From assembly GCA_003988855.1 (NCBI GenBank), contig QYAI01000046.1, forward strand, positions 1-64,000: a DNA stretch of 64,000 bases, read 5' to 3'. Source of the stretch: Arachnopeziza araneosa (lineage: Eukaryota; Ascomycota; Leotiomycetes; Helotiales; Arachnopezizaceae). Shown piece by piece: positions 25,601 to 36,868 of the stretch. Made by a program: the position numbers and the translations under genes. Position 1 is the first letter of the stretch; every line of letters starts with the position of its first letter. The notes under the pieces were generated by a model. The model worked only from the letters and a program-made list of their open reading frames with translations, was not told the DNA's origin and did not search any database.

Positions 25601-26435
25601 CGGAGTGCTACAGTAGATGGCATCAATGCGCATCAGAGCGATCGCTGCACAGCACTGATGGATAATTAATGTCTTGACGAAAATCACCGCCGTTATTGGA
25701 TGCTGGACCTGCACCACACAGACGTTAGTCAAAATCACTTGATCGATCAGGCCGAGCGTACAGCACACCACGTCAAACTTTCAACCACTCAGCGAGTTTT
25801 CTCCAATAGTTCTCACCTTCATTTCAAGATTCATCATCATAACAAGAGCGAGCAACGCCATCTTCCAGAATCCACCAAGATGTCTTGAATGACACAGGGC
25901 CTTGGTAAAAACGGTCGGTGATGATGCATCCTGACACAACGGCGACGTCGGCCTCGTCTCGTCTTGGCCCCTCGAAAATCTCCAATGATATTCAGCCTTA
26001 TCCACTTGCAACGCCATCCTCTCCTCGTTGTCGGTCGCGCAGATCGACCAGGTTCTCCGGACTGCTGAACCACACGTTGTATCCACCTCCCTATATTCTC
26101 AGGTTGATAAGACGCAACTTATTTCCCACGTTCACGGCACGCGACCGATCAGGTTTGAGATCATATCGCTGATCATAAGGAGAAGGTCCGGGTCGACTTT
26201 CTCTTTTCTTTTTTTCGCCCACTTCATTTCGGGCCTCGGAGAGCCAGGGAATGACACCGTCGGTTCAGGTGGACTACTCGTACTGGCGCGGGAAACCTTC
26301 TGGAAGCAGTGGAAGGTTTCCAGAAACCTTGGCAGTAAACCGGTTCCCGTGGCGTTCTTCATCGCCCATTCCCTGATTGCAGACCACCCGAATTGGATGT
26401 CGAGAATGCCGATGATGCACACCTCACTCGACATA

Positions 26436-26454
26436 TCTCTCTCTCTCTCTCTCT
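26436..26454 (+). repeat. (TC)n microsatellite
   Basis: About nine TC dinucleotides in a row inside the gene-poor region, part of a wider pyrimidine-rich plus strand. Confidence 0.9.
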
Positions 26455-29056
26455 ATTGCCCCCCATCATGTAGCCAGCACACCCAAACCATCAACAGGTC
26501 TGTCTATCACCAGTCTGTGCTCAGGCAAAATCGAGCGAGCGTCACCGCTTATCATCAATACCACCCACCCTCCCACTCCTCCAGTTAATCATATTACATC
26601 CCACTGCCCACTGTCTCATACTGATACTCTCATCCTCAGTCTCAGAACCTTATTCCAACCTTCCTTATCTGATCATGTACCTATTCCCAATTTCCCCCTA
26701 CACCATGATATTTCTCCACCGAACTCAGTCTCGGGAGTGGTATGTGCTGTTAGCTGATTATCTATCTGCATACGTACTCTTCCATGCCATTCACCATCTC
26801 CAACTCAGATTAGCTCCCACCATCCGCCCTACAGCGGCCCTTTTTTCGGGCTGCTCCATCCCCTCCCGTCTCCTTGCTGCAAGTTTCACTTCTACCTCTC
26901 GCATCTGCTCTGTTTGCTTTTTCAGATCGGTCAGGTGAGATCCGATCATCGACAGATGTTTTGGATGAGGACTTTCTGTTTCTATTTTGATGCATAGTTC
27001 ACGTACGTTGTTTCCGGCGTGTTGGTTGCTTCATTATGCCTCCGCATATACCGAAGACCTAAGCGGAAAGCCTGCGATGCCATGGGATGGCAGGGTTTGG
27101 CTCGGCCTGGAGTGCACGAGGAAGGATCAAATGGATGCCGTGGAGAGCTGGCGCGGCGGTGAGAAAGGATGCCCGGCGGGAGCGATGGAAGCAGGGCGAG
27201 AAGAGGTGCGTGCGAGGTTAGAGTGTACAGAGGTACTTACTCTACCTGCTGTTTGTTGTTGCCTTGTGCTCTCATGGATGAGAGTGGCCTGTTCCTAGTG
27301 TGGACAGGGTCGAGGATGCTAGATGAAGGACTTGGGATATCAATGACTATTATCCTCCTTCTTGCTCAGACTTCTTCTCAAGTAGCCGTAGAATATTATT
27401 ATAGCTATCACACAACATCTCATTTTCACATCCTCTCTTCCATGTTCACCTTTTATCTCAGCGTACTATGCAGCCAGAACTTAATATCCATACATCCAAG
27501 TAGCCTCTTCATCGAGAAGGCATGCTCCTCCATCTACACCATCGTAGTTGGTTTAACCGCGCTCCGATATCATTACTTTTCCCACACCTATTTTCCTCTA
27601 TGGCGCAGTCCAAGTGCTACGCAAGATGACTCCATATCATCAATGCACAAAACATAGTATCTTGTATGCTGGTAGTGAGATAACATATCCAATTATATAT
27701 CCGGCATGATGTGTCTGTTTGTCTTTCCTCTCATGAATGTGACGATCCGGTATACCCCTTCTCATCCATCCAGCGTTGGGCTCATAGGTAGATCAATATA
27801 GCACTGTATCATCAAGACAGCTGCTTGAGTATGACGCTCCCTCAGATCCAGAGATGAACATGGACAACTAGACTCTCTGCATTGTCATCTCCAGCTTTTG
27901 GTCGTGCCACCTCAGCAGTACGGCGTCATCTCAGTCGTCTATCCTGTTTTGGTCTCTGAGTATTTTATCTCACGCAGATGTGGTAGCGGGGTGTTTATGG
28001 GAATTCAAGGGGGATGTTTTTGCTGTGGAGGAGATGCGGTGGGGGTTCTCGAGTTACCTTTGGCTTTGTTTACTTTGACAGGCTGGCTTTGGTACATCCT
28101 TGGAAATACAGATTTTGGGGGGGATTGGAGTTGAGTTGGCTTCTGCAGTGGTGGAAGGGTATCAGAGAACGACGGTTATTCTTTTTTTTTGGATCTTTTG
28201 GGGGAGGAATACAGGGAGCATGCTTGGAGAGACGCGAGATTCATTTCCGTTTTTATCGTGGTGAGATGGATGCCATGCTAAATAAATAGGACGTACATCT
28301 CAATTTCGGCATGAGTTCCTTCTCTCCTGTTGACAAAATGATGCGTGAATCGTGGATGGGAATTCAGTCGCAAACATCATCGACGTACTACGGAGAGAAA
28401 AGGTCGCTTAAGACAACAGTAAAAATAAGAAGTTTACATTTATCTTTCATATCCCATTCTTTAACGATATCATTCTGCATCCTAGAAGATACTCATTCTT
28501 TGAACATGATGTAGCTCTCCTTCTTTCACGTCGGGCGATATGGGGACCACACCTTTACCCTCTTCGAATGTTCAAGAAGATGCTCTACCCAGAGTCCTGC
28601 GAAACAGGTATGGCCGCTCTTTCTCGTAGTTGACATTTCGAAATCCGTAAGCGACTATAAATCGTGTTCGTAGAAAGACGATTTCTAAATCTGCTACAAT
28701 AAAGCTTGAGTGAGATAAAAGTACTTCTTGTTTATAAAAAGTGGTTGAGTATCACGTACATCTTGTTTGGAGCAGTCGGGCATGGCATCTTCCAACGCTT
28801 TACGATTTAGGAACGAATACTCAACAGTAATTTCAACGGTGGTAGAAGAATACAAGGTATCGGTAAGGATATGGCTGATTTTAATAAAACCTGTTGGCTA
28901 TGAGATTGGTTGATGGTGGGAGGGGTTAGAGAAATGCGACATTACAACTTCGGGTTGGTATAGATGGTAGCAAGGATTTGAGTACAGGCTCACTGTTAAA
29001 ATAAAGTGAATTATTCAACTTTGAAATAAAGTTTGTACGACTAGAAAGAATTTCCA

Positions 29057-31124
29057 TTAATGTTTTATTTGTCGGAGATTTTCAATCTCCAGAGAAGCAT
29101 CGTCCAGTAATTCCATCAACTCGCTAGCTTCAACACCATCTTCGAGTTGAGCAGCTCGTCCTCGAAGTTGTTTCATGAGTCCTGCAAGTGGTGCCTGAAC
29201 CGTGATGTATCTCTTGGTCATGCCATCGGCTGATTTGGTGAGAAGTGCTATTGACAATTGAAGCATCGCAATGTTAAATTCAAGTACTGGAGGTGCTATG
29301 TTTCCTTCAGGCAACTTCATCCCAGCAGTTGTTGTTGCGACTGACATCCAACTTTCTTGTGGATAAGGAGTCGAAGGATGATCTGCTATGGTGAGTAATA
29401 CGCGAATGATTTGCGTGCCTCGATTCGACTCCGATATTGAACTTATATTTGCCGGAGCTTCTGTAGTACTCGAAAGAATACTTTGCAGATCTTGATAAAG
29501 AGCATTCCAGCCATCGTGTTCGAGAAAGGAATCCAGACTCTCTTCCGAAATCAGTATACCCTCTAATCCCAGGAGAATTGGGTACCGGAAATCAAGAGGC
29601 CCAGAAGGGCCGACCTTGTAGAGATCGACCCACATGTCCATAAGACCAGCAGACTCATTGCGTAGATTCTCATTTTCATCCTCGCGAAGCCAGATGGCAA
29701 GAGTTCGGATCCCGGCAAGGATCAAGGGGTCTGCTTTGACGTTGTCTTTCTTTGAATCCCATGTTAGGGTAAGTCTTGTGCCTTCTGAGGTCGCGGTTGT
29801 ACCGCTTCGAGCTGATGGATGTAGGCCAGATGCTCCAGCCACTGACGCATCCCACCGATCCCTTAAATACTCAATGGTGAGAGAAAGGGTCTCAGCAATA
29901 TCTTTTCGAAGCTTTAGAAGAAGATCCGGAGCCATATTGAGTTGAGATGAATCAGTTTCATCATCTAAACTTCGGACGAGGAACCCTACAAAATTTGAGA
30001 TTACATCAAAGGCCGCGCTGAGTCTCAAAGATACCGCCGGGTACTCATCACTGTTTAACTTGGAAAGCAGGGATGGGAATGATGAACGCAAGTCTATGAG
30101 TAGAAGGTTGATGAACAGATACGAAAACGGCTTGCTCTCCGAGTGTCCAGGAGAGTCATCTTTGAAGAGCAGTCTGGGACAAAACAGAGAATATGATTGA
30201 AGTAGAGCACTGGCAGCTTCTGTGTATGCGACCCGTCCGGCTGATGTCGGCTTGCTTATGACAAGCTTCCGAATCATCAAGATCACTGCCTTAAGCCATT
30301 TCGGATTTGGAGGTAGAGCCTGACAATGTTAGTCATTGCGCTTTGAAATGTCTGATCTACATACTTCTGGCTCAAGTTTTGGAATAAGATTTGCAATAAA
30401 TCCTACCAATGTGACAGTATCTGTGTCTCTGAATGATACCACTAAACTTGGCATATTTTTCGTAATGCTTTCTTGAACATGTTGAAACTCCGTACTAGTT
30501 GCAGCAGAATTTGTCCATGTGAAAAGCAGAATATCCAAAACAAGAGGATATTGGCTAGCAAGTTCAACCAGAGGGGAAATATCTTCTATGCTAAGGAGTT
30601 CTATTGCTCCTTCTGGTTGACTCGTAAGAGTGAGCAGGGTTTGCAAAATGAGCCTTGTTGTTTCAGGAGGACTTCTAGGAGTCAGTGGTCAACTTGGCTA
30701 TGAAAGGCCAGTGTAAGGCTTACCTTTTTAGTAAAGCGTTCAATAATGGAGCTGTTCTACTTATTAGTCTTTTTTCATTTCGAGCTGTTTCGGGAAGAAG
30801 AATTGCAAATGTATGGATGATCGAGACTGCTAAGTCAACCATGCTCTTAGCCTCCTCTTTGTTGACTTTCTCGTTAGGCTCCGCTCTAAGTAAACGGTCT
30901 AGGAATTTGGGCGACAAAGCTTCCCACAGGATACGTAGTTTTTCAGCATCCCGAACAAGCTGTCCATTATCTAGGACAGACTTAAGAAGCGCTAAGCCGA
31001 CAAATCTTGAGGTGTCATCGCGTGCTTTGAGCAGCTCCTGCAACTTGTCAAAGGTAGCAGACGGGAGTGCAGAAATGCTTGGCTCAGATGACTTCTTATC
31101 ACTCAATGACGATGAATCGGCCAT
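29057..31124 (-). CDS. Neurochondrin-family protein (armadillo/HEAT-like)
   Basis: Three exons, 657 aa; introns 30675-30723 (GTAAGC...CCTAG) and 30320-30364 (GTATGT...GTCAG, with a GACTAAC branch). The sequence is helical throughout and has no signal peptide. The opening block KLQELLKARDDTSRFVGLAL is the characteristic start of the neurochondrin domain, and the following helical repeats (LPETARNEKRLI, ASQYPLVLDILLF, SYLFINLLLIDLRSSFPSLL) continue along the family pattern. Fungal members are conserved but poorly characterised; animal neurochondrin is a cytoplasmic leucine-rich protein. A cytosolic scaffold-like role is inferred. The ATG lies 177 bp from the start of the divergent CLC gene, so the two share one short promoter region. 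Confidence 0.82.
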
Positions 31125-31301
31125 GGCTAGATTGGATTTCTTGTCAGCTTCTGAATATAAATTACGGTGGTTGATATTTTTTAGGTGATTTGATTGGTGC
31201 CTCAGGTTTCGCGAGGCGTCGAAACGTCAGCCTCGCGACAGTGAGGTTTGTTACGTTTGTATAACACCAAAAATGCACCAGTATCCCTTCAATGCATCAT
31301 C
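31125..31301. promoter_or_regulatory. Short bidirectional promoter (neurochondrin-like / CLC)
   Basis: Only 177 bp separate the two divergent ATGs. The interval contains a GC-rich patch with GCGAGGC and CCTCGCG copies in opposite orientation around 31211-31237, which could be a factor site serving both genes. Assignment is positional. Confidence 0.5.
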
Positions 31302-34209
31302 ATGTCGAGCTCATCTGCGGGTTACTTTCCACCTGTAGACCACACAAGTTCGTCGTCCTCGAGTAGGAGTCCTCCAAAACCCGCAGCAGTCGAGGAAGAT
31401 AGCGAGAATGATGATCCTGTTGCTAGCTATTCGAGAGACCATGCCCTACTTTCGGAAGATCCTCTCATAGGGGATGAACTAGATGTTTTATCATTCAAAC
31501 GAAAGCAGAAACAGTCTGCAGGATCGAGATTTCTATCTGCTTTCTCAGGCAACGGGTCGAATTCAAGACAGAACACACCTTCGCCAAGAATCGGAACTCC
31601 GAATGCCAGTTCAGGCCAGTCGCATGCATTGAATACCATAACCGACAATGGAGAAGGAGCGCATACTACTGGGACAAAGGATGGTGGCCCGTTGGATTGG
31701 TATGTGGAAGGACCAGGCCGAAGAGTTGGTTATGAGGATATGACAGCTATTGATTGGATTTTTGAATATACGAAGGAACGACAACGTTTACGGGTGCTAT
31801 ATTCTAGCGCTACTGGTCTCCTTGGATATGCACGGCAGTTCTTAGATGCAAGTCAAGTCTGGGTCATTCTTATACTGACTGGGCTGGCCGCGGGTGTGCT
31901 TGCTGCTGCAATTGATGTAGCTACCGACTGGCTTGGAGACCTTAAAACTGGATACTGCTCGGCAGGCAAAGATGGCGGCCATTTCTATCTAAATAGATAT
32001 TTCTGCTGTTATGGCTATGATAGTCTTGCCCAATGCCGCGATTGGATCCCCTGGAATCTAGCTTTTGGCGTTACTTCGTCTGGTGGTATCTGGTTCATCG
32101 CATATTTCTTCTTTGTGATATTTTCGGTACGTGGACATCAGTTCAGCGGCAAAGCTCATACTAATTCTGTTTCTATAGATGCTCTTTGCGATTACAGCAA
32201 GTTTCTTAGTAAAAGAGTATGCTCTATATGCAAAGCATAGTGGAATTCCAGAGATCAAGACAGTTCTAGGAGGCTTTGTTATTCGACGTTTTATGGGTGC
32301 TTGGACATTAGCTATCAAATCGCTTGGACTTGTAAGTGTTATTTCCTACATTCCTTGATATAACTAACATACGTAGTGTCTTGCAGTCGCATCTGGGATG
32401 TGGCTTGGGAAGGAAGGTCCTCTTGTACATGTTGCGTGCTGTTGTGCGAACCTCTTTATGAAGTTGTTTGGAAGTATTAATGGTAATGAAGGTATAGCTC
32501 TCCTCCTTTTTCGCGATTTTTATTGACAACCTTCATAGCACGAAAGCGCGAAGTGCTTTCGGCAGCAGCTGCAGCCGGCATATCAGTTGCTTTTGGGTCA
32601 CCTATTGGTGGTGTCTTGTTCAGTCTTGAGGTATCTTCAAGAACTCATAAATTAACTTTCAGCTGATATTTTCAAAGCAATTGTCGTACTATTTCCCTGA
32701 CAAGACTATGTGGCAAAGTTTTGTCTGCGCCATGACTGCTGCTGTAACATTACAAGCATTAGATCCGTTCCGCAGTGGAAAGCTTGTGTTATATCAAGTT
32801 ACTTATAGTAGTGGCTGGCATGGCTTCGAGATGATTCCATTTGCTTTTCTTGGAATATTGGGTGTAAGGACAGCTCCAGCTGCTCTAGTATCTACTAACA
32901 TCGCTAGGGAATATATGGAGGATTATTCATCAGATTGAATATGAAAGTTGCGGAGTGGAAGAAGGCAGCAACATGGCTTCCAGGACCTATTTCTCAAGTC
33001 GTGATTGTCGCCCTTTTAACCGCCCTCATCAATTACCCCAATTTCTACATGCGAGCTCAGTCATCTGAGCTTGTATACTCGCTCTTTGCAGAGTGTTCAA
33101 AAGTATTAGACGACCAATTCGGCCTATGTAAAACAGGTTCTGCAACGATTGGGACAATATTTCTTCTTTTGTTTGCTGCAATTCTCGGTTTCTTCCTAGC
33201 ATCGATCACATTTGGACTTCAAATCCCAGCTGGAATAATTCTCCCATCAATGGCAGTTGGAGCACTCTTGGGAAGAGCTGTAGGAATCGTCATGGAGATT
33301 TGGGTCCACAATCATCCAACATTCTTCCCTTTTGGATCTTGCGAACCTGACATCCCCTGCGTCACACCAGGAACCTATGCAATCATCGGAGCAGCAGCAG
33401 CTTTGGGTGGCGTAACTCGCATGACTGTATCCATTGTTGTCATCATGTTCGAACTCACTGGAGCTCTTACATACGTTCTCCCAATCATGATCGCCGTCAT
33501 GGTATCCAAATGGGTCGGCGATGCCTTTGGAAAACGAGGTATATATGAATCATGGATTCATTTTAATGAATATCCATTCCTTGACAACAGTGAAGAAGCT
33601 CTTATCCCCGACATTCCCGTCAGCCAGATCATGACACAGATCGATGATCTTGTAGTCTTGACAGCTACTGGCCACACTATAGAATCTCTTACCAATATTC
33701 TCGCAACAAATCCACATCGCGGTTTTCCCGTCATCTCGGACCCACGCGAAGCCATTCTCCTGGGCTACATATCAAGGGCAGAACTATCCTACAACTTGCA
33801 CACCTCTACACAGGCACCACGATCACTCCCTCCGGAAACAGAGGCCTTTTTCGCTCATCAGCCACTTGCCGATCCGCGGACGACACTGGATCTTCGTCCT
33901 TGGATGGATCAAACGCCGCTGACTCTCCCATCCAGATCAAACCTGCTTCTCACGGCAACGTATTTCCAAAAACTTGGAGTCAGATATGTACTATTTAGCG
34001 ATAGAGGAGTATTGCAAGGGTTATTGACTAAGAAAGATGTATGGTATGTGTTGAATGGGGCCGAAGAGACAAGGAGGACAATGGGAATAAATACTGGATT
34101 GACTAGAGAAGATGGGGAAGGGGAGCAAGAGGGACTATTAGGAAGTGGAGCTTCTGAAGATGGGATATTGCCTATCAGCCCCGAGCGGGAGGATGAACCA
34201 ATCTTATAA
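31302..34209 (+). CDS. CLC-type chloride channel / Cl-/H+ exchanger with CBS domains
   Basis: Six exons, 890 aa; introns 32127-32178, 32332-32376, 32492-32538, 32631-32677 and 32864-32907, all GT-AG. A disordered Ser-rich N-terminus (about 180 residues) is followed by [17 protein letters not shown], a block shared with yeast Gef1-type proteins. The CLC core shows the three chloride-filter signatures: SGIPE (296-300), GKEGP with the gating glutamate at 339, and the later GxFxP-equivalent segment around [12 protein letters not shown]. About ten membrane segments are evident. Two CBS-like regions lie in the C-terminal tail ([11 protein letters not shown]; then [22 protein letters not shown]). 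Gef1-type proteins act in Golgi/endosomes and help acidification and copper loading; location here is inferred from that similarity. Confidence 0.93.
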
Positions 34210-35685
34210 CGGTCATGGTTGGTGTTTTAGATGGGAGTGTGGAATCTATAGTTATATATCCATCAGCGGAATGATAACGCGTTACGTATGTACCATGAAC
34301 TAATTTTTTGGTCTTCAAAACTTGGAAGGCCTCCAAACTCATCAGTAAGTCCAAGCATACATTCAAGAGCCACTTTGCCTCTGAAGGAGTTAAACTCGGC
34401 TCCTTGAGGTTTAGGTATAATTCCTCTTTCTTTCCTCTAAGCGAGCATAGTTTCTACTATCATGGTTGTTTGTTTTCATATTAAAGGGGAAAGCAAGCTT
34501 CAGCGAGCAAAGTAACATTCAGCCACAACGCGAATTGAGCTAGAGAGGCTGAAGTACAGGAAAGAACGCAGATTCTTCGGCCTTTTTCAAACCAATTCTT
34601 GCTTATACTTAAATGGCGAGTTTAAAAGCCAAGGCTTGAGATATGTGCCACATCTCTTGGCGAAGATAAAATACGGCTCGCATCTCTCCAACCATCATTC
34701 CCTGGAACACGCCTCTGCATCAAGATAAGAGATGTGTCTGACTTCTCGGCCAGTGAGCCATTTGAAACCTTATCCTATCTGTGGGGTGACTCCTCAACCA
34801 TGTATCCACTCTCCAGCAATAGCCATAATTGTAAGAAGTATCCATGATCGTCCACCATTATTCTCAGTGCTGCTGTACAACCCTTATGACCTGCACAGCG
34901 GTGAGTGCGACGGTAACAGTGGACTTTGCTTTGGCCATGCCTCTGCATGCCTCAGTACCTACGTCAAGACATGGCCAATTGCAAAATGCCGCACGAGGAC
35001 GTGACTGGCTGGCCCAGCTGCGCCGCAGCTTGACTGCCTGTCAATCAGCTCACCTACCTAGCTGAGATGCTTTCAATTTCCACATCAAAATATCAGAACG
35101 AGCCCATAAGATCCGTTCCACGCCATGTGACTGGGCCGTTGAAGTAAGTCTGGGAAGGATTCTTATGCCGTCCTGTCGACTCGGACAGAAGCGTGTCTCT
35201 CCGATGCAGTCATTTCCTTCCATATCACTCACCCTTCTCATTCCTCCGACTTCGATAAGGGGCAACTGAAGTCTCAATCATCATCGCCACGGGAGTGTGA
35301 GTGGCTCAAACTCTGAGATACTTCCTTATTTGCTCATTCACCCTGAGATATAAATTAAGCTCTGCTAATCTTTAGGAGCCGCAGCCAAGTCGAACCTTTG
35401 CAAACTGCAACACAACAATAAAGTTTAATTAGCGGGGTTGAGTGTGAGTTCACCTAGACTTAAAAAGAGACATGCCAAAAGCACTTAAAAGGTACGAATA
35501 TATACCATGCATAAAAGGTTCAAGTCTAAAAGATTTTTACCTTTTATCTCTTATCTGCTCCTTTCATCTAAGTGGTTCTAACTTCCGAAAGCCGTCTTCA
35601 AGTCCCTATTGCCTTGCTTTTCACGGAAAGGTTTACTCTGCGTGAAATCTAGTTAAACAGTACAACGTCTCTGCCCTTTCAAATG
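34210..35685. other. Intergenic region downstream of the CLC gene
   Basis: About 1.5 kb without a supported gene. Short frames on both strands have no domain. Composition turns AT-richer from about 35.4 kb onward, leading into the repeat and HET-relic segment. Confidence 0.4.
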
Positions 35686-35720
35686 TGCTCGTGCGCCACT
35701 AGAAAGGGTTGGCACGAGCA
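35686..35720. repeat. Inverted repeat (9-bp perfect arms)
   Basis: Arms TGCTCGTGC at 35686-35694 and GCACGAGCA at 35712-35720 are perfect reverse complements separated by 17 nt. The hairpin sits just left of the 26-nt tandem repeats. Confidence 0.8.
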
Positions 35721-35734
35721 TACTATCCACAAAG

Positions 35735-35810
35735 CTATTAGATAGCGCACCAAGTAACCTCTATTAGATGGCGCACAAAATTGCCTCTATTAGCTAGTGC
35801 ACGGGAACAT
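35735..35810 (+). repeat. Three degenerate tandem copies of a 26-nt unit
   Basis: Copies start at 35735, 35761 and 35787, an exact 26-nt period. Each begins CTATTAG and carries a G(C/T)GCAC core at the same offset; the tail of the unit is more variable. Such short degenerate arrays occur at ends of decayed mobile elements, but no transposase or reverse-transcriptase remnant is visible nearby. Confidence 0.85.
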
Positions 35811-35980
35811 TTAATAGGCCTAAGACTAGCTTGGGGCAAGTTTGATTACAAGTGACTAAGAGGATTCTTTGGAAACAAGCCGCTATATAGAATAAAGATA
35901 TTTCATTTAATATTACCTATTAACTATCTCCTTAATTAAAAACAATTTATATAAATAATTGAAAATCGGGCAAGGAGCTC

Positions 35981-36127
35981 GTCGGATATGATATACTCTG
36001 TGTTGATCAAAATAACCTCGTAGAGCGAAACTCTCACGTTCCGATGATGAGAGAGATTTACAAATGCGCCAGAAGAGTAGTCGTATATTTTAGTGAAGGT
36101 ACCGAGGACGGCTTCTTCGTGACTTGA
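35981..36127 (+). pseudogene. Relic of a heterokaryon-incompatibility (HET) domain
   Basis: In one frame this stretch encodes about 48 residues matching the core of the HET domain: ILCVDQNN, then VERNSHV, then MMREIYKCARRVVVYF. That follows the family pattern of an (A)ICINQ box, an ER..QV step, and M..IY..A..V.V.LG. The frame ends in TGA at 36125, and the flanking sequence is AT-rich with no further HET blocks or start codon. The proper leading Trp/Asp-Ala residues are also altered. I read it as a decayed fragment of a HET gene rather than an exon of a live gene. Confidence 0.7.
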
Positions 36128-36868
36128 TTCCCCACTGAGTTAGTCACACTGCCTCTTCAGCTGATTTATAGGGTCAAAAAGGGGTGTTAGCAAGAATACC
36201 ACTTTCCCCTCTTTGATGAACTTGAAAACAGATAGTGTAGATGTAATAGATAATAGGTGATGGAACAAAATGGCAAAATGACGTTGGATTTATTCACGCC
36301 CTATCATCACAGTATCTCACCGACTCTTTTCAATGGAGATAAGTATTTCTTTTCAATAACAGTTTAGAGTTCGTGCCGTACAAACCATTTCTATGTGTAT
36401 GTGATACGAGATCTCGTAGGCAATTAACAGGTGATCTTACAGTGGTCTCACAATCACAAGCTGGTCAAGGAAACCCTTTTGTTTTGTGACGATCATTTAT
36501 CCTCAAAGCTATGCTCGTTACATTTCATCAATACTCGTCTAGCCCTATTTCATTACCACTGGCTTCGTTCGGATGACAGAAAAAGGATAAGGAGCACCAA
36601 GCTAAGGCGTCCTAAAGAAAATATAGGACGTGTCTGCAAATTAATCTCTAATGAAGTTGTAGAAAATGTAGAAGAAACAACGCATGGCCAGGAGTTTTCC
36701 TGCGATGATACAAGATCCAAAGAAGACCTCTAATTTTCGGTAGTAATTACACAAATCCAGGATCGCAAGAATGATTGAAGATGAACGAGGATACTGCTGT
36801 CGAATATATTCGGCTAGGAGTTGGTATTTTAGTAAGAACTTGTAAAAGAAAAACAGGGTTATCGTACT
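36128..36868. other. AT-rich intergenic region after the HET relic
   Basis: A 100-codon plus-strand frame (36431-36733) has no domain and low coding character. It might be a further decayed piece of the HET gene, but I see no matching motif. The rest shows nothing. Confidence 0.35.

Larger units (their letters stand above)
20292..29056. other. 8.8-kb gene-poor region
   Basis: No reading frame here resembles a known family, and frames of 60-230 codons overlap each other on both strands. The plus strand has many C/T-rich runs between about 22.8 and 26.7 kb, including a (TC)n tract at 26436-26454. There is a perfect 10-bp inverted repeat at 26291-26321. The part next to 20291 is the upstream region of the scaffold gene, and the last kilobase is presumably the 3' region of the neurochondrin-like gene. 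It could hold a long 5' leader, a non-coding RNA or a gene of many small exons that I cannot see. Confidence 0.45.

Noticed and set aside
26028..26588. 186-codon plus-strand frame in the gene-poor region
   Set aside because: It contains the TC microsatellite, has no domain, overlaps other frames and has no coding-like residue pattern.
27169..27657. 162-codon plus-strand frame in the gene-poor region
   Set aside because: No domain or splice context, and composition is like the surrounding non-coding DNA.
35735..35810. The 26-nt periodic repeats as a CRISPR-like array
   Set aside because: The copies are directly adjacent with no constant repeat/unique spacer structure, they are degenerate, and the DNA is from a eukaryote.
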